Part shown: in pieces, positions 1 to 9,074 of the stretch
Layout: each line of letters begins with the position of its first letter
Position numbering within the stretch: position 1 is the stretch's first letter
Source: Bordetella petrii
GTDB taxonomy: Bacteria > Pseudomonadota > Gammaproteobacteria > Burkholderiales > Burkholderiaceae_B
Assembly (NCBI GenBank): GCA_017745595.1
Contig: WMBV01000037.1
Location: 1 to 51,378 of the forward strand
Direction of reading: 5' to 3'
DNA: 51,378 nucleotides
The notes under the pieces: generated by a model
Seen by the model: the letters and a program-made list of their open reading frames with translations, nothing else
The model's database searches: none
What the model was told of the DNA's origin: nothing
Made by a program: the position numbers and the translations under genes

Positions 1-525
1 GTCGGCGGGGGCGGCCATCAGGCGCGCGTTGTCGGCGGTATCGCGCGCCAGGCGGGCCTGGTGCGCGCGGTGCCGCTGGCGGGCCACCTGCGCGTCGGCG
101 GGTGTCCAGGCCCGCTCGGCCGGCACCATTTCGATGCAGTCGACCGGACAGGGCGCCACGCACAGGTCGCAGCCCGTGCACCAATCGGCCAGCACCGTAT
201 GCATGCGCTTGTTGGCGCCCACGATGGCGTCCACCGGACAGGCGCGGATGCACAGCGTACAGCCGATGCAGTGCGCTTCGTCGATGCGCGCCACCGTCAG
301 CGGGCCGGGCGCGCCGCGCGACGCGTCGAGCGGCAGGCGCGCGGTGTCGAGCAGCGCCGCCAGCGCGGCGATGCCGGCGTCGCCGCCGGGCGGGCAGCGG
401 TTGATGGCGGCGGTGCCGTCGGCTATGGCTTCGGCGTAAGGCCGGCAGCCGTCGTAGCCGCATTTGGTGCACTGCGTCTGGGGCAGCAAGGCATCGATGC
501 GGTCGGCAAGGGCAAGACAGGACAT
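1..525 (-). CDS. rsxB: RnfB/RsxB-like 4Fe-4S ferredoxin subunit, partial (3' end outside window)
   Basis: Homologue of the RnfB/RsxB subunit of the membrane Rnf/Rsx electron-transfer complex, which passes electrons through iron-sulfur clusters. The visible 175 residues start with ATG at 525 and run off the left edge. An N-terminal 4Fe-4S domain has Cys19, Cys22, Cys27 and Cys44 ([18 protein letters not shown]), followed by two classical ferredoxin motifs at Cys86/89/92/96 and Cys116/119/122/126. E. coli RsxB begins with a transmembrane anchor. This protein starts directly at the domain equivalent and has a longer C-terminal tail, so it is probably a soluble form. No other rnf subunit is adjacent. 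The family call is firm; partnership with a complete Rnf complex is inference. Confidence 0.85.
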   Translation of the reverse strand, partial: MSCLALADRIDALLPQTQCTKCGYDGCRPYAEAIADGTAAINRCPPGGDAGIAALAALLDTARLPLDASRGAPGPLTVARIDEAHCIGCTLCIRACPVDAIVGANKRMHTVLADWCTGCDLCVAPCPVDCIEMVPAERAWTPADAQVARQRHRAHQARLARDTADNARLMAAPAD

Positions 526-541
526 GGCGGATGAAGCAAGA

Positions 542-560
542 GCGGGCCAGGGTGGCCCGC
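542..560 (-). other. small GC-rich hairpin between phaZ and rsxB
   Basis: A perfect 7-bp stem, GCGGGCC / GGCCCGC, with a 5-nt loop lies in the 48-bp gap between the two minus-strand genes. There is no proper T tract, so a terminator or mRNA processing role is only possible. Confidence 0.3.
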
Positions 561-573
561 CTGCGCCGGGCTC

Positions 574-1788
574 CTAGGCCTGGCGGATGAATTCCGCGAT
601 TTTAGGACAGATCATCTCGCGCCAGCGCCGGCCCGAGAAAATGCCGTAGTGGCCGCAGCCCGGCGCGGTGTAGTGGTGCTTGCGGGCCGCCGGTATGCCG
701 CGGCACAGGTCGATGGCCGCGCGGGTCTGCCCCTGGCCGGAAATATCGTCCAGCTCGCCTTCAATGGTCAGCAGGGCCACCCGCTTGATGTCGGCGGGCC
801 GCACCGGCTGGCCGTCGACCCGCCAGGCGCCGTTGGGCAGCTGGAATTCCTGGAACACGACGCGGATGGTGTCCAGGTAGAACTCGGCCGGCATGTCGAG
901 CACCGCGTTGTACTCGTCGTAAAAACGCCGGTGCGCGGCCGCGTCGCTGTCGTCGCCGCGCAGCAGGTCCAGGTAGAAATCGTAGTGCGATTTCACGTGC
1001 CGGTCGGGGTTCATGGCGACGAAGCCGGCGTGCTGCAGGAAACCGGGGTAGACGCGGCGGCCGGCGCCGGGGTAGCGGGCCGGCACGGTGTCGATCAGCT
1101 GGCTTTCGAACCACGAATAGGGCTTGGTGGTGGCCAGCCGGTTGACTTGCGTGGGCGATTGGCGCGGATCGATGGGGCCACCCATCATGACCATGCTGCG
1201 CGGCTGCAGCGGATCGTCTTGCGAGGCCATCAGGGCGACGGCGGCCAGCACCGGCACGGTGGGCTGGCAGACCGAGATCACGTGGAGATCGGGCCCCAGG
1301 TGGCGGATGAAGTCCTGAATGTAGCGTACATAGTCGTCCAGGTGGAAGGGCCCTTGCGCCGCGGGCACCATGCGCGCATCGAGCCAGTCGGTCACGTAGA
1401 CGTCGTGCTCGGGCAGCAGGGCGCGCACCGTGTCGCGCAGCAGCGTGGCGTGGTGGCCCGACAGGGGCGCCACCACCAGCACCCGCGGATCGGCGCGGCG
1501 CGCGGCGCGCTGGAAATGCAGCAGCCGGCAGAAGGGCTTTTCGAGGGCCACCGTTTCCGTCACGCGCACCGCCCGGCCGCCGATGCGGGTGGACGGCAGG
1601 TCCCAGGCGGGCTTCTGGTATTCCTTGCCCAGCCGGTGCATGAGTTCACAGCTGGCGGCCAGTTGCCGCGACAGCGGCGTATAGGCCAGCGGGCTCAGCG
1701 GGCTGGAAAACCATTGCGAACCGGCCTCGGTGAACGCGGCGAAAGGGGTCAGGAAGGCCCGCTGCAATTCGTGCAAGTGATACAGCAT
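574..1788 (-). CDS. phaZ: intracellular poly(3-hydroxybutyrate) depolymerase
   Basis: Hydrolyses intracellular PHB granules to release 3-hydroxybutyrate units for carbon recovery. The protein has 404 residues. The start MLYHLHELQRAF at 1788 is the usual N-terminus of this family; the reading frame stays open further upstream but that part is not family-like. The nucleophile region is SVCQPTVPV with Cys174 where other alpha/beta hydrolases have serine, as in the Ralstonia eutropha PhaZ1 class. The C-terminal APGCGHYGIFSG segment carries the likely catalytic His. It lies upstream of rsxB and downstream of fpr on the same strand, with 130 bp separating it from fpr. No PHA synthase is in the window. 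Confidence 0.9.
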   Translation of the reverse strand: MLYHLHELQRAFLTPFAAFTEAGSQWFSSPLSPLAYTPLSRQLAASCELMHRLGKEYQKPAWDLPSTRIGGRAVRVTETVALEKPFCRLLHFQRAARRADPRVLVVAPLSGHHATLLRDTVRALLPEHDVYVTDWLDARMVPAAQGPFHLDDYVRYIQDFIRHLGPDLHVISVCQPTVPVLAAVALMASQDDPLQPRSMVMMGGPIDPRQSPTQVNRLATTKPYSWFESQLIDTVPARYPGAGRRVYPGFLQHAGFVAMNPDRHVKSHYDFYLDLLRGDDSDAAAHRRFYDEYNAVLDMPAEFYLDTIRVVFQEFQLPNGAWRVDGQPVRPADIKRVALLTIEGELDDISGQGQTRAAIDLCRGIPAARKHHYTAPGCGHYGIFSGRRWREMICPKIAEFIRQA

Positions 1789-1918
1789 ATGGACGAGGTT
1801 CCTAGGCTGGATAAGGGGCGGATTATTACCAATCCGTGTAAGGATATATCCAAATCGTCTAGGAACCCGGTGCCAATCGGGCCGGATCTGTTGCGAAAAT
1901 GCGACCCGCGCGGCCGCT

Positions 1919-2716
1919 TTACCAGTAGTTTTCGACCGCCAGGTTGCCCGGGATGCCGCGCCGGCCGGGCGCGAAACCGCGTTCGGACAGCAGTTTGCGG
2001 GCATCGGACAGCATGGCCGGGTTGCCGCACAGCATGATCTTGGATTGCTGCGGGTCGAGCGTGGCCCCGGCCAGCTGTTCCAGGCGGCCATCGGCAATGA
2101 GCGTGGTGATGCGCGCCTGGGGCGCCCCGGGCAGGGTTTCGCGGGTGGCGATGGGCAGGTAGACGAGCTTGCCCGGGTCTTGCTGGAAGAACGGCGCCAG
2201 GGCCGGCTGGCTGTGCCATTGCTGGATTTCGTCGCGGTAGGCCAGTTCGCTGGCCGTGCGCACGCCGTGCACCAGGACGATGCGCCGGAAGGCCTGCCAG
2301 GTGGCGGGGTCGCGCAGAATCGACAGATAGGCCGACAGCCCCGTGCCCGTGGCCAGCAGCCACAGGTCGCCGCCGGCGGCGAAGCGGTCGAGGGTCAGGA
2401 AGCCGTAGGGGTTTTTTTCGACGTACAGCGCGTCGCCCACCCGCAGGCGGGCCAGCCGCGGGCTGAACAGGCCTTCGGGCACCACGATGGAATAGAACTC
2501 GAGGCCGGCCTCGTGCGGCGCCGACACCATGGAGTAGGCGCGCCACACGGTGGGCGGCGCGCCGGGGTCGTCGGCGGCGGGCAGCCCAACGCGGGCGAAT
2601 TGCCCGGCCTGGAACTGGAAGGCCGGGTCGCGGGTAATGCGCACCGAGAACAGCTTGCCGGGTACCCAGGTATGGATGTGGGTGACGGTTTGGCGCGTGT
2701 ACTTGGTATCGGTCAT
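1919..2716 (-). CDS. fpr: ferredoxin--NADP(+) reductase
   Basis: Flavoprotein of 265 residues that exchanges electrons between NADPH and ferredoxin or flavodoxin. The FAD-binding motif RAYSMVSAP is at residues 59-67, and the NADP-binding segment LLATGTGLSAYLSI follows in the second half. The C-terminus ends in an aromatic residue (ENYW), common in bacterial Fpr proteins. It lies 45 bp downstream of fdxA on the same strand, so the pair may be co-transcribed and FdxA is a plausible redox partner. Fpr enzymes commonly serve iron-sulfur assembly and oxidative stress response. The family call is firm; the physiological partner is inferred from position. Confidence 0.93.
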   Translation of the reverse strand: MTDTKYTRQTVTHIHTWVPGKLFSVRITRDPAFQFQAGQFARVGLPAADDPGAPPTVWRAYSMVSAPHEAGLEFYSIVVPEGLFSPRLARLRVGDALYVEKNPYGFLTLDRFAAGGDLWLLATGTGLSAYLSILRDPATWQAFRRIVLVHGVRTASELAYRDEIQQWHSQPALAPFFQQDPGKLVYLPIATRETLPGAPQARITTLIADGRLEQLAGATLDPQQSKIMLCGNPAMLSDARKLLSERGFAPGRRGIPGNLAVENYW

Positions 2717-2761
2717 CGGGTCAGCGCAAGGCGGCGCCGCCAGGGGCGCGGCCGGGCCACG

Positions 2762-3085
2762 CTAGCGTTCCAGGTGCTGCAGCTTGTCTTGCACGCCGTT
2801 CCATTCGTCGGCGTCGGGCAGCGGTTTCTTGGCGCGGCTGATGGGGGCGAATTCGGGGGTAAGCTCGGCATTCAGGGCGATGAACTGGACCTGGTCCTGG
2901 GGCACGTCTTCTTCGGCGTAGATGGCGTTGGCCGGGCATTCGGGGATGCAGACGGCGCAGTCGATGCATTCGTCGGGATCGATGACCAGGAAGTTCGGCC
3001 CTTCACGGAAACAGTCTACGGGGCACACGTCGACGCAATCGGTGTACTTGCATTTGATACAGTTTTCGGTAACGACGTGGGTCAT
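2762..3085 (-). CDS. fdxA: 7Fe-8S ferredoxin FdxA
   Basis: Small cytosolic electron carrier of 107 residues with one 3Fe-4S and one 4Fe-4S cluster, the standard length for this family. Cysteines at 9, 12, 17, 21 and 25 and at 40, 43, 46 and 50 make the two cluster motifs, including [13 protein letters not shown]. The C-terminal extension after residue 60 is typical of Azotobacter FdI-like ferredoxins. A GGAG ribosome binding site precedes the ATG. It is the first gene of the minus-strand fdxA-fpr pair and is divergent from pncB. Confidence 0.95.
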   Translation of the reverse strand: MTHVVTENCIKCKYTDCVDVCPVDCFREGPNFLVIDPDECIDCAVCIPECPANAIYAEEDVPQDQVQFIALNAELTPEFAPISRAKKPLPDADEWNGVQDKLQHLER

Positions 3086-3252
3086 TCGGGGACTCCGACA
3101 AACAACAGCTTTTTAACCTTTTCAGGATTTTACCCAATGCGGCGGGGCGGGGCGAACATAACCCTGGCCATGGTAGTGCCGGAACCGGGCCGGGACGGCG
3201 GGTTGCTTATGCTATGGTGTTACGAAACGAACCGCGGCCGAATCGCGCCATC

Positions 3253-4428
3253 ATGATCATTACTTCGCTGCTCGACACCGACCTGTACAAGTTCAGCATG
3301 ATGCAGGTGGTGTTGCATCATTTTCCCGCCGCCCAGGTCGAGTATCGCTACAAATGCCGCACGCCGGGCGTGAATCTGCGGCCCTATCTGGATGAGATCC
3401 GGGCCGAAGTGCACGCATTGTGCCAGTTGCGCTTCACCGACGAAGAGCTGCAGTACCTGGGGAATTTGCGTTTTATCAAAAGCGACTTCGTCGATTTCCT
3501 GCGCCTGTTCCATATGCCGGAGCGCTGCATTTCCATCGGCGAAGGCGAGCAGCCCGGCGAAATTTCCATTACGGTAAAGGGCCCCTGGCTGCACACGATT
3601 CTGTTCGAGATCCCGGTGCTGGCCATCGTCAACGAGGTCTATTTCCGCAATACATCGCGCCATCCCGACTGGGAAGAAGGGCGGCAGCGCCTGCAGTCGA
3701 AAATGCACCTGGTGCTCGACGACCCGGCCCTGGCCGATTTCCGCGTGGCCGAATACGGCACGCGGCGGCGCTTTTCGAAGCTGTGGCACGAAGAAATCGT
3801 GTCGACCATGAAAAGCCAGATGGGCGTGCATTTCGCGGGCACCAGCAACGTGCTGCTGGCGATGCGGCACAACGTGCTGCCGCTGGGCACCATGGGCCAC
3901 GAATACCTGCAGGCCTGCCAGGCGCTGGGGCCGCGCCTGCGCGACTCGCAGGTGTTCGCGCTGGAAGTGTGGGCCAAGGAATACCGCGGCGACCTCGGCA
4001 TCGCGCTGTCCGACGTCTACGGCATGGATGCGTTCCTGCGCGATTTCGACATGTATTTCTGCAAGCTGTTCGACGGCGCGCGCCATGATTCGGGCGACCC
4101 CTTCGTGTGGGGCGAGCGCCTGCTGGAACACTACCGCAACAACCGTGCCGATCCGCGCGCCAAGACCCTGGTGTTTTCGGATTCGCTGACCTTCCCGCGC
4201 GCCATCGAGCTGGCCCGGCAATTCGCCGGCCGCTGCAAGGTGTCGTTCGGCATCGGCACCAACCTGACCAACGACCTGGGCCACGAACCGCTGCAGATCG
4301 TGATGAAGATGGTGCGCTGCAACGGTCAGCCGGTGGCCAAGGTGTCGGACGCACCCGAAAAAACCATGTGCGACGATCCGGCCTACCTGGCCTATCTGCG
4401 ACAGGTTTTCCAGCTGCCCCCCGCCTGA
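3253..4428 (+). CDS. pncB: nicotinate phosphoribosyltransferase
   Basis: Converts nicotinate and PRPP to nicotinate mononucleotide in the NAD salvage (Preiss-Handler) pathway, coupled to ATP hydrolysis. The 391-residue protein is of normal bacterial length. The start [18 protein letters not shown] at 3253 fits the family better than an in-frame upstream GTG. His216 in [11 protein letters not shown] corresponds to the autophosphorylated histidine. The segment [11 protein letters not shown] near the C-terminus is the conserved phosphate-binding part. It is divergent from fdxA and followed by the RidA gene after 56 bp on the same strand. Confidence 0.95.
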   Translation: MIITSLLDTDLYKFSMMQVVLHHFPAAQVEYRYKCRTPGVNLRPYLDEIRAEVHALCQLRFTDEELQYLGNLRFIKSDFVDFLRLFHMPERCISIGEGEQPGEISITVKGPWLHTILFEIPVLAIVNEVYFRNTSRHPDWEEGRQRLQSKMHLVLDDPALADFRVAEYGTRRRFSKLWHEEIVSTMKSQMGVHFAGTSNVLLAMRHNVLPLGTMGHEYLQACQALGPRLRDSQVFALEVWAKEYRGDLGIALSDVYGMDAFLRDFDMYFCKLFDGARHDSGDPFVWGERLLEHYRNNRADPRAKTLVFSDSLTFPRAIELARQFAGRCKVSFGIGTNLTNDLGHEPLQIVMKMVRCNGQPVAKVSDAPEKTMCDDPAYLAYLRQVFQLPPA

Positions 4429-4484
4429 CGGGCGCGGGGCGGTTCCAGTTTTTTTTACCAACCATTTCTCTCAGGGGATTTCCG

Positions 4485-4838
4485 ATGAGCAGCATCAAGC
4501 GCGTCAATGTGGAAAAGCGGCTGTCCGACATGGCCGTGTACAACGGCGTGGCCTATCTGGCCGGCCAGGTGCCCGACGACGCCTCGCTGGACATGGCCGG
4601 CCAGACCAGCCAGGTCCTGGCCACCATCGACCGCCTGCTGGCCGAGGCCGGCAGCGACAAAAGCAAGATCCTGATGGCCCAGATCTTCGTGGCCAACATG
4701 AAAGAGTTCGATGCCATGAACCAGGCCTGGGATGCCTGGGTGGCCGCCGGCAACGCCCCGCCGCGCGCCACCGTCGAGGCCCGCCTGGCCAACCCCGACT
4801 ACAAGGTCGAGATCGTGGTCACGGCCGCCGTGGGCTGA
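4485..4838 (+). CDS. RidA/YjgF-family protein
   Basis: A 117-residue YjgF/YER057c/UK114-family protein. RidA members deaminate reactive enamine/imine intermediates of PLP enzymes. Arg94 (PPRATVEARL) and Glu109 (KVEIVV) align by spacing with the catalytic Arg105 and Glu120 of E. coli RidA, so activity is plausible. It diverges elsewhere and may belong to a non-archetypal Rid subgroup. ATG at 4485 gives the normal family length. A strong terminator follows the stop within 60 bp, so the transcription unit ends here. Possible co-transcription with pncB is inference. Confidence 0.85.
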   Translation: MSSIKRVNVEKRLSDMAVYNGVAYLAGQVPDDASLDMAGQTSQVLATIDRLLAEAGSDKSKILMAQIFVANMKEFDAMNQAWDAWVAAGNAPPRATVEARLANPDYKVEIVVTAAVG

Positions 4839-4866
4839 TCCCCGGCCCCGCCCCTGGTCCCGGCCC

Positions 4867-4894
4867 AAGGCCTCCGGTTTCCGGAGGCCTTTTT
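4867..4894 (+). terminator. Rho-independent terminator after the RidA gene
   Basis: A perfect 11-bp stem, AAGGCCTCCGG / CCGGAGGCCTT, with loop TTT runs directly into a T tract. This is a textbook intrinsic terminator. Confidence 0.9.
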
Positions 4895-4931
4895 GTTGGG
4901 GCGGCGGGCGGGGCCGGGCCAGGCCGGGCCA

Positions 4932-5057
4932 GGTGTCTGGCTCCCGTCAGGGGGCCAGACACCGTATTAGTGAAGCAGCTTCTGCCCATTTCGGTGTCCG
5001 ACACCCTGCGGGAGTCGGACACCTGGCAACACAAGCACTCTGCGGGAGTCGGACACC
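4932..5057. repeat. REP-like palindrome pair (inverted doublet) plus a half copy
   Basis: The first palindrome, 4932-4963, has arms GGTGTCTGGC / GCCAGACACC. The second, 4993-5023, has arms GGTGTCCGAC / GTCGGACACC and its core is in the opposite orientation. The spacer is 29 bp. A half copy ending GTCGGACACC follows at about 5036-5057. The two palindromes differ in sequence, yet each keeps matched arms. They lie between the RidA terminator and the DUF3309 gene. Confidence 0.85.
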
Positions 5058-5177
5058 CGGAAGCCTGGCAGGCATGCCCCCGCAGGCAGGGCGCCTCGCC
5101 GGGGCGCCCGGGCACGCCGCTTGCAGAGGGCCGGGCGACGGCCGGATGGCCGTCCCGACAATCACAAGGAGCACGCC

Positions 5178-5330
5178 ATGGGTACTATCCTGCTGATCAT
5201 CCTGATCCTGCTGCTGATCGGGGCATTTCCAAGCTGGCCTTACAGCCGCGGCTGGGGGTATTACCCGAGCGGCCTGCTGGGCATCGTGGTCATCATCCTG
5301 ATCGTGATGCTGCTGACCGGCAGGCTATAG
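5178..5330 (+). CDS. DUF3309 small membrane protein
   Basis: A 50-residue, very hydrophobic protein with two membrane segments, roughly residues 3-15 and 30-47, joined by the loop PSWPYSRGWGYYPSG. This Trp/Tyr/Gly-rich loop between two Ile/Leu helices is the signature of the DUF3309 family, found in many proteobacteria without known function. ATG at 5178 follows an AAGGAG ribosome binding site 7 bp upstream. It stands alone, convergent with the flavodoxin-like gene that ends 3 bp away, with REP-like palindromes upstream. Too little is known to assign a role. Confidence 0.8.
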   Translation: MGTILLIILILLLIGAFPSWPYSRGWGYYPSGLLGIVVIILIVMLLTGRL

Positions 5331-5332
5331 CG

Positions 5333-5845
5333 TCATTCTTCGCCGGCCAGCAGGGTGGCGGCCAGCAGGCCGCCCAGCTCTTCGCACCGTTGCAGCGCTG
5401 CCAGGGGCACGGTCTTGGGGGCCAGGATGGCTTCCGGTGTCTGGGCGCCATTGCGTTCGATCAGGGCCGGCGCCACCGCGCGCAGCCGCCAGCCCGTGCA
5501 GATGCGGTCGGCCTGGCGGGCCGCGCCGGCGCCGTCGCTGCCGGCGCTGATCGCCAGGGCGTAGGGCCGGCCCTGGATGCGGTCCAGCACGCCGTAATAG
5601 CAGCGGTCGAAGCATTCTTTCATTTCGCCGCTCAGGCTGGCCAGGTTCTCGGGCGCGCAGAATAAATACCCGTCGGCGGCCAGCAGGTCCGCCGGCTCGA
5701 CGCCGCGGGCGCGCCGCGCGCTGACCCGCAGGCGGTCGGCCAGTTCCAGCGCAATGCCCGCCTGGCGCGCCCCGCGGGCCAGCGCGCGCGCCATCTGGCG
5801 CGCCGCGCCGGTGCGCGAATGCCAGACAATCAGCAGCTGTTTCAT
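5333..5845 (-). CDS. flavodoxin-like NAD(P)H-dependent FMN reductase family protein
   Basis: A 170-residue protein with a flavodoxin-like fold. The N-terminal LLIVWHSRTGAARQMA is an FMN phosphate-binding loop, and YLFCAPENLASLSGEM matches the second flavin-contacting loop of the family. ATG at 5845 overlaps the upstream mtfA stop by 4 bp (ATGA), which indicates translational coupling. The substrate is not predictable; members reduce quinones, FMN or other small acceptors. Its tight link with mtfA suggests co-regulation, but no functional link is established. Confidence 0.75.
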   Translation of the reverse strand: MKQLLIVWHSRTGAARQMARALARGARQAGIALELADRLRVSARRARGVEPADLLAADGYLFCAPENLASLSGEMKECFDRCYYGVLDRIQGRPYALAISAGSDGAGAARQADRICTGWRLRAVAPALIERNGAQTPEAILAPKTVPLAALQRCEELGGLLAATLLAGEE

Positions 5846-6705
5846 GCCGGCACCTGTCCCTGGCCGGCCGGCCGCTCCAGGCGGCCCAGCGGGTCCTGGC
5901 GGTAGTAGGCGCGCAGCAGCTCGTACCATTGCGGCAAGGCCTGCGCCAGCGGACCCGGATCGACGAAAAAGTGTTCCGAACTGACGGCGAAGAACTCCGC
6001 CTCGTCGGTGGCGGCGTAAGGGTCCAGGGGCAGTTGGCCGTACCAGGCGTCGGCGGCCTCGCTTTCGGGGTCGATGTGGCGCGGAATGGCGGCTTCCACG
6101 GCATCCAGCGCCGCGGTAAAGCGTTCCAGGCTGTCGTCCAGCACTTGCCGCCAGGCCCGCGGGCTCAGGTCGCGGTGCGCTCCCAGGGCCGGCATGCCAT
6201 CGGCGTGGCCCGACGAAAGATCCAGCTTGTGGGCGAACTCGTGGATCACGACATTGAAAGCGCCGGCGCCGGGCAGGGTGTCGGCCCAGGACAGGATCAC
6301 CGGGCCGCCTTCCCAGGCTTCGCCGGCGGCGGCTTCGTCGTATTCGTGCACCACGCCCACGTCGTCCTGCTGTACGCGCGGGATGGAAAAGCCTTCGGGG
6401 TACACAATGATCTCGTCCCAGCCCTCGTACAGCGCCGGGGCCAGGTTCAGGATGGGCAGGGCTGCCTGGGCGGCGATCGACAGGCGCATGAAGTCATCCA
6501 GCCGCAGGCCGCGCGCGCCGTTGAGGTTCTTGCTGGCCAGTAGCCAGGCCGCGCGCGCGAGCAGTTGTTCGCGCTCGGTTTCGTCGAGCACGGCCAGGAA
6601 GGGGTGCGCCTGCAGCACCCGCGTCCACAGCTCGGGCGCGATGCGGGATTGCACCTGCGCCACCGCCGAGGCACCCGCGCCCCGGCCCTTCAGCCATCGC
6701 AACAT
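5842..6705 (-). CDS. mtfA: MtfA (DgsA anti-repressor) M90-family zinc metallopeptidase
   Basis: Cytosolic zinc aminopeptidase of the M90 family. In E. coli MtfA binds the repressor Mlc (DgsA) and so affects the glucose PTS. The HEFAH zinc motif is in VIHEFAHKLDLSSG, with further acidic residues in the C-terminal half as in the family. I chose ATG at 6705 (MLRWLKG) because an AAGGAA ribosome binding site lies 9 bp upstream; an alternative ATG at 6726 adds seven residues. Length is 287 residues against 265 in E. coli. The gene is divergent from relA. Whether an Mlc orthologue exists here is unknown. Confidence 0.88.
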   Translation of the reverse strand: MLRWLKGRGAGASAVAQVQSRIAPELWTRVLQAHPFLAVLDETEREQLLARAAWLLASKNLNGARGLRLDDFMRLSIAAQAALPILNLAPALYEGWDEIIVYPEGFSIPRVQQDDVGVVHEYDEAAAGEAWEGGPVILSWADTLPGAGAFNVVIHEFAHKLDLSSGHADGMPALGAHRDLSPRAWRQVLDDSLERFTAALDAVEAAIPRHIDPESEAADAWYGQLPLDPYAATDEAEFFAVSSEHFFVDPGPLAQALPQWYELLRAYYRQDPLGRLERPAGQGQVPA

Positions 6706-6809
6706 AACTTTTGGTTCCTTGAACATGCCGGCCGCGCGGGCGTCGCGGCGCTTGCGCTTAGTGTAGAGTGTAGGAAAATTCTGCTTTTTGCCGGCCTGGT
6801 TCGTACGCG

Positions 6810-9038
6810 ATGTCCGTAATACCCGATACCGATGCGTTCTCGCCGTTCGACGACTCCTGGCGCGAGGTCGCCGGAGCCGGCCTCGATTCCGGTGCGCTGG
6901 AACACATCGAGCGGGCCGTGGCCTGGGCCATGCCGCAGTTCGCCGGCCAGCGCACTGCTACCGGCGAACCCCTGGCGCGCCATGCCGCCGGCGCGGTGCG
7001 CATCCTGGCCGGGCTGCAAACCGACGTCGCGGTGCGCATGGCCGCATTGCTGGCGGTGCTGCCCACCGATTTGTCCAGCCCCGCGCCGCCGCTGCGCAAC
7101 GACCCCATCGCCGCTGAGTTCGGGGCCGAGGTCGCCCGCCTGGTGCAGGGCGCGCGCGCCCTGTTGCGCCTGGGCATGGTGGCGCGCCACGCCAGCGACA
7201 GCGCCGCCGCCAGCGTCGACCAGAAAGAAATGCAGCGCAAGATGCTGCTGGCCATGGCGGCCGACCTGCGCATCGTGCTGATGCGCCTGGCCTCGCGCCT
7301 GCAGACCTTGCGCTGGCACGCCGAATCCAAGACCCCGTGCGCCCCGGCCTTCGCCCAGGAAACGCTCGACCTGTATGCGCCCCTGGCCAACCGGCTGGGC
7401 ATCTGGCAGGTCAAATGGGAAATGGAAGACCTGGCGTTCCGTTTTCTCGAGCCCGAGCGCTACAAGCAGATCGCGCGCCTGCTCGAAGAAAAACGCGTCG
7501 AGCGCGAGGCCTTCATTGCCGGCGCCATCGAGCGCGTGCACGCCGCGCTGGCCAAGGCCGGCATCCCGGCCGAAGTCAGCGGGCGCCCCAAGCATATCTA
7601 CAGCATCTGGAACAAGATGCGCCTGAAGGGGCTGGAATTCTCGCAGCTGTACGACCTGCGCGCGCTGCGGGTCATCGTCGACGACGTACGCGCCTGCTAT
7701 ACGGCGCTGGGCCTGGTGCACGACATGTGGAGCCCCATCGCCGACGAGTTCGACGACTATATTTCGCGCCCCAAGCCCAACGGCTACCGTTCGCTGCACA
7801 CCGTGGTGGCCGACGATGACGGCCGGCCGTTCGAGGTGCAGATCCGCACGCGCGGCATGCACCAATTCGCCGAATACGGCATGGCCGCGCACTGGCGCTA
7901 TAAAGAAGCGGGCAGCAAGGGTGGCCAGGTGGCGGCCTCCAGCGAATACGACCGCCAGCTGTCCTGGATGCGCCAGCTGCTGGCCTGGAACACCGATATG
8001 GAGTCCGGCGGCGGCAAGGCCGCCACGCCGGCCCACGCGCCGCGCGATGAACGCATCTACGTCCTGACGCCGCAGGCGCGCGTCATCGAGCTGCCGGCCG
8101 GCGCCACGCCGGTGGATTTCGCCTACCACTTGCACACCGACCTGGGGCACCGCTGCCGCGGCGCCCGCGTCGACGGCCAGATGGTTCCGCTGCAAACCCA
8201 TCTGGCCACCGGCCAGACGGTCGAGATCATCGCCGCCAAGGCCGGCGGGCCGTCGCGCGACTGGCTCAACCCGCAACTGGGCTTCCTGGCCAGCCCGCGG
8301 GCCCGCGCCAAGGTGCGCATGTGGTTCAACGCCATCGAGCTGCAGCAGCGCATCACCACCGGCCAGGCGCTGGTCGAAAAAGAACTGCAGCGGCTGGGCA
8401 AGACCGCGGTCAATCTCGAGCAACTGGCGCAAAGCCTGGGCTTCGCGCGCGCCGACGACCTGTACGTGGCCGCCGCCAAAGACGAATTCAGCCTGCGCCA
8501 GATCGACGCCGTATTTCAGCAGCCGGCGCCCGAAGCCGAGCCCGACGCCGCCGACCTGGCCAACGCGCACAGCGCCGACAGCGCCGCGCGCAGCGGCAAG
8601 AGCGGGGTGCTGGTGGTGGGCGTCGACTCGCTGCTGACCCAGCTGGCGCGCTGCTGCCGGCCCGCGCCGCCCGACGAGATCGCCGGCTTCGTGACGCGCG
8701 GGCGGGGCGTGTCCATCCACCGCACCGGCTGCCGCAGCTACCAGGCGCTGGCCGCGCGCGAGCCCGAACGGGTCATCGACGTGGCCTGGGGCACGACCTC
8801 CGAAACGTTCTACCCGGTCGATATCAGCGTGCGCGCGCACGACCGTTCCGGCCTGCTGCGCGACCTGTCGGAAGTGTTCGCCCGGCAGCGCCTGAACGTG
8901 GTGGGCGTCAACACGCAAAGCCGCCAGTCGCTGGCGCACATGATCTTCACGGTCGAGGTGCGCGGCGGCGAGTCGCTGGGCAAGGTGCTGGCGGCCCTGT
9001 CCGAAGTGCCGGGCGTGACCTCGGCGGGGCGGCATTAG
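6810..9038 (+). CDS. relA: GTP pyrophosphokinase RelA, stringent response (p)ppGpp synthetase
   Basis: Ribosome-associated alarmone synthetase of 742 residues that makes (p)ppGpp when uncharged tRNA accumulates. The N-terminal part has the hydrolase-like fold, but the HD metal-binding motif is missing (ARHAAGAVRILAGL, then LAVLPTDLSSP), so hydrolase activity is unlikely. The synthetase domain follows, with ADEFDDYISRPKPNGYRSLH carrying the EXDD signature typical of monofunctional RelA rather than the RXKD of SpoT/Rel. A TGS domain starts at RIYVLTPQARVIELPAG, and an ACT domain forms the C-terminus (DRSGLLRDLSEVFA). It is transcribed alone, divergent from mtfA, and ends next to a palindrome doublet. 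Confidence 0.93.
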   Translation: MSVIPDTDAFSPFDDSWREVAGAGLDSGALEHIERAVAWAMPQFAGQRTATGEPLARHAAGAVRILAGLQTDVAVRMAALLAVLPTDLSSPAPPLRNDPIAAEFGAEVARLVQGARALLRLGMVARHASDSAAASVDQKEMQRKMLLAMAADLRIVLMRLASRLQTLRWHAESKTPCAPAFAQETLDLYAPLANRLGIWQVKWEMEDLAFRFLEPERYKQIARLLEEKRVEREAFIAGAIERVHAALAKAGIPAEVSGRPKHIYSIWNKMRLKGLEFSQLYDLRALRVIVDDVRACYTALGLVHDMWSPIADEFDDYISRPKPNGYRSLHTVVADDDGRPFEVQIRTRGMHQFAEYGMAAHWRYKEAGSKGGQVAASSEYDRQLSWMRQLLAWNTDMESGGGKAATPAHAPRDERIYVLTPQARVIELPAGATPVDFAYHLHTDLGHRCRGARVDGQMVPLQTHLATGQTVEIIAAKAGGPSRDWLNPQLGFLASPRARAKVRMWFNAIELQQRITTGQALVEKELQRLGKTAVNLEQLAQSLGFARADDLYVAAAKDEFSLRQIDAVFQQPAPEAEPDAADLANAHSADSAARSGKSGVLVVGVDSLLTQLARCCRPAPPDEIAGFVTRGRGVSIHRTGCRSYQALAAREPERVIDVAWGTTSETFYPVDISVRAHDRSGLLRDLSEVFARQRLNVVGVNTQSRQSLAHMIFTVEVRGGESLGKVLAALSEVPGVTSAGRH

Positions 9039-9073
9039 GGGGATATGGCGGGGGATATTGCGGGGGATATTGC
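9038..9073. repeat. 12-bp tandem repeat, three copies
   Basis: Three consecutive units of GGGGGATATTGC (the first reads GGGGGATATGGC) start at the last base of the relA stop codon and end 1 bp before the palindrome doublet. Confidence 0.8.
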
Positions 9074-9074
9074 A

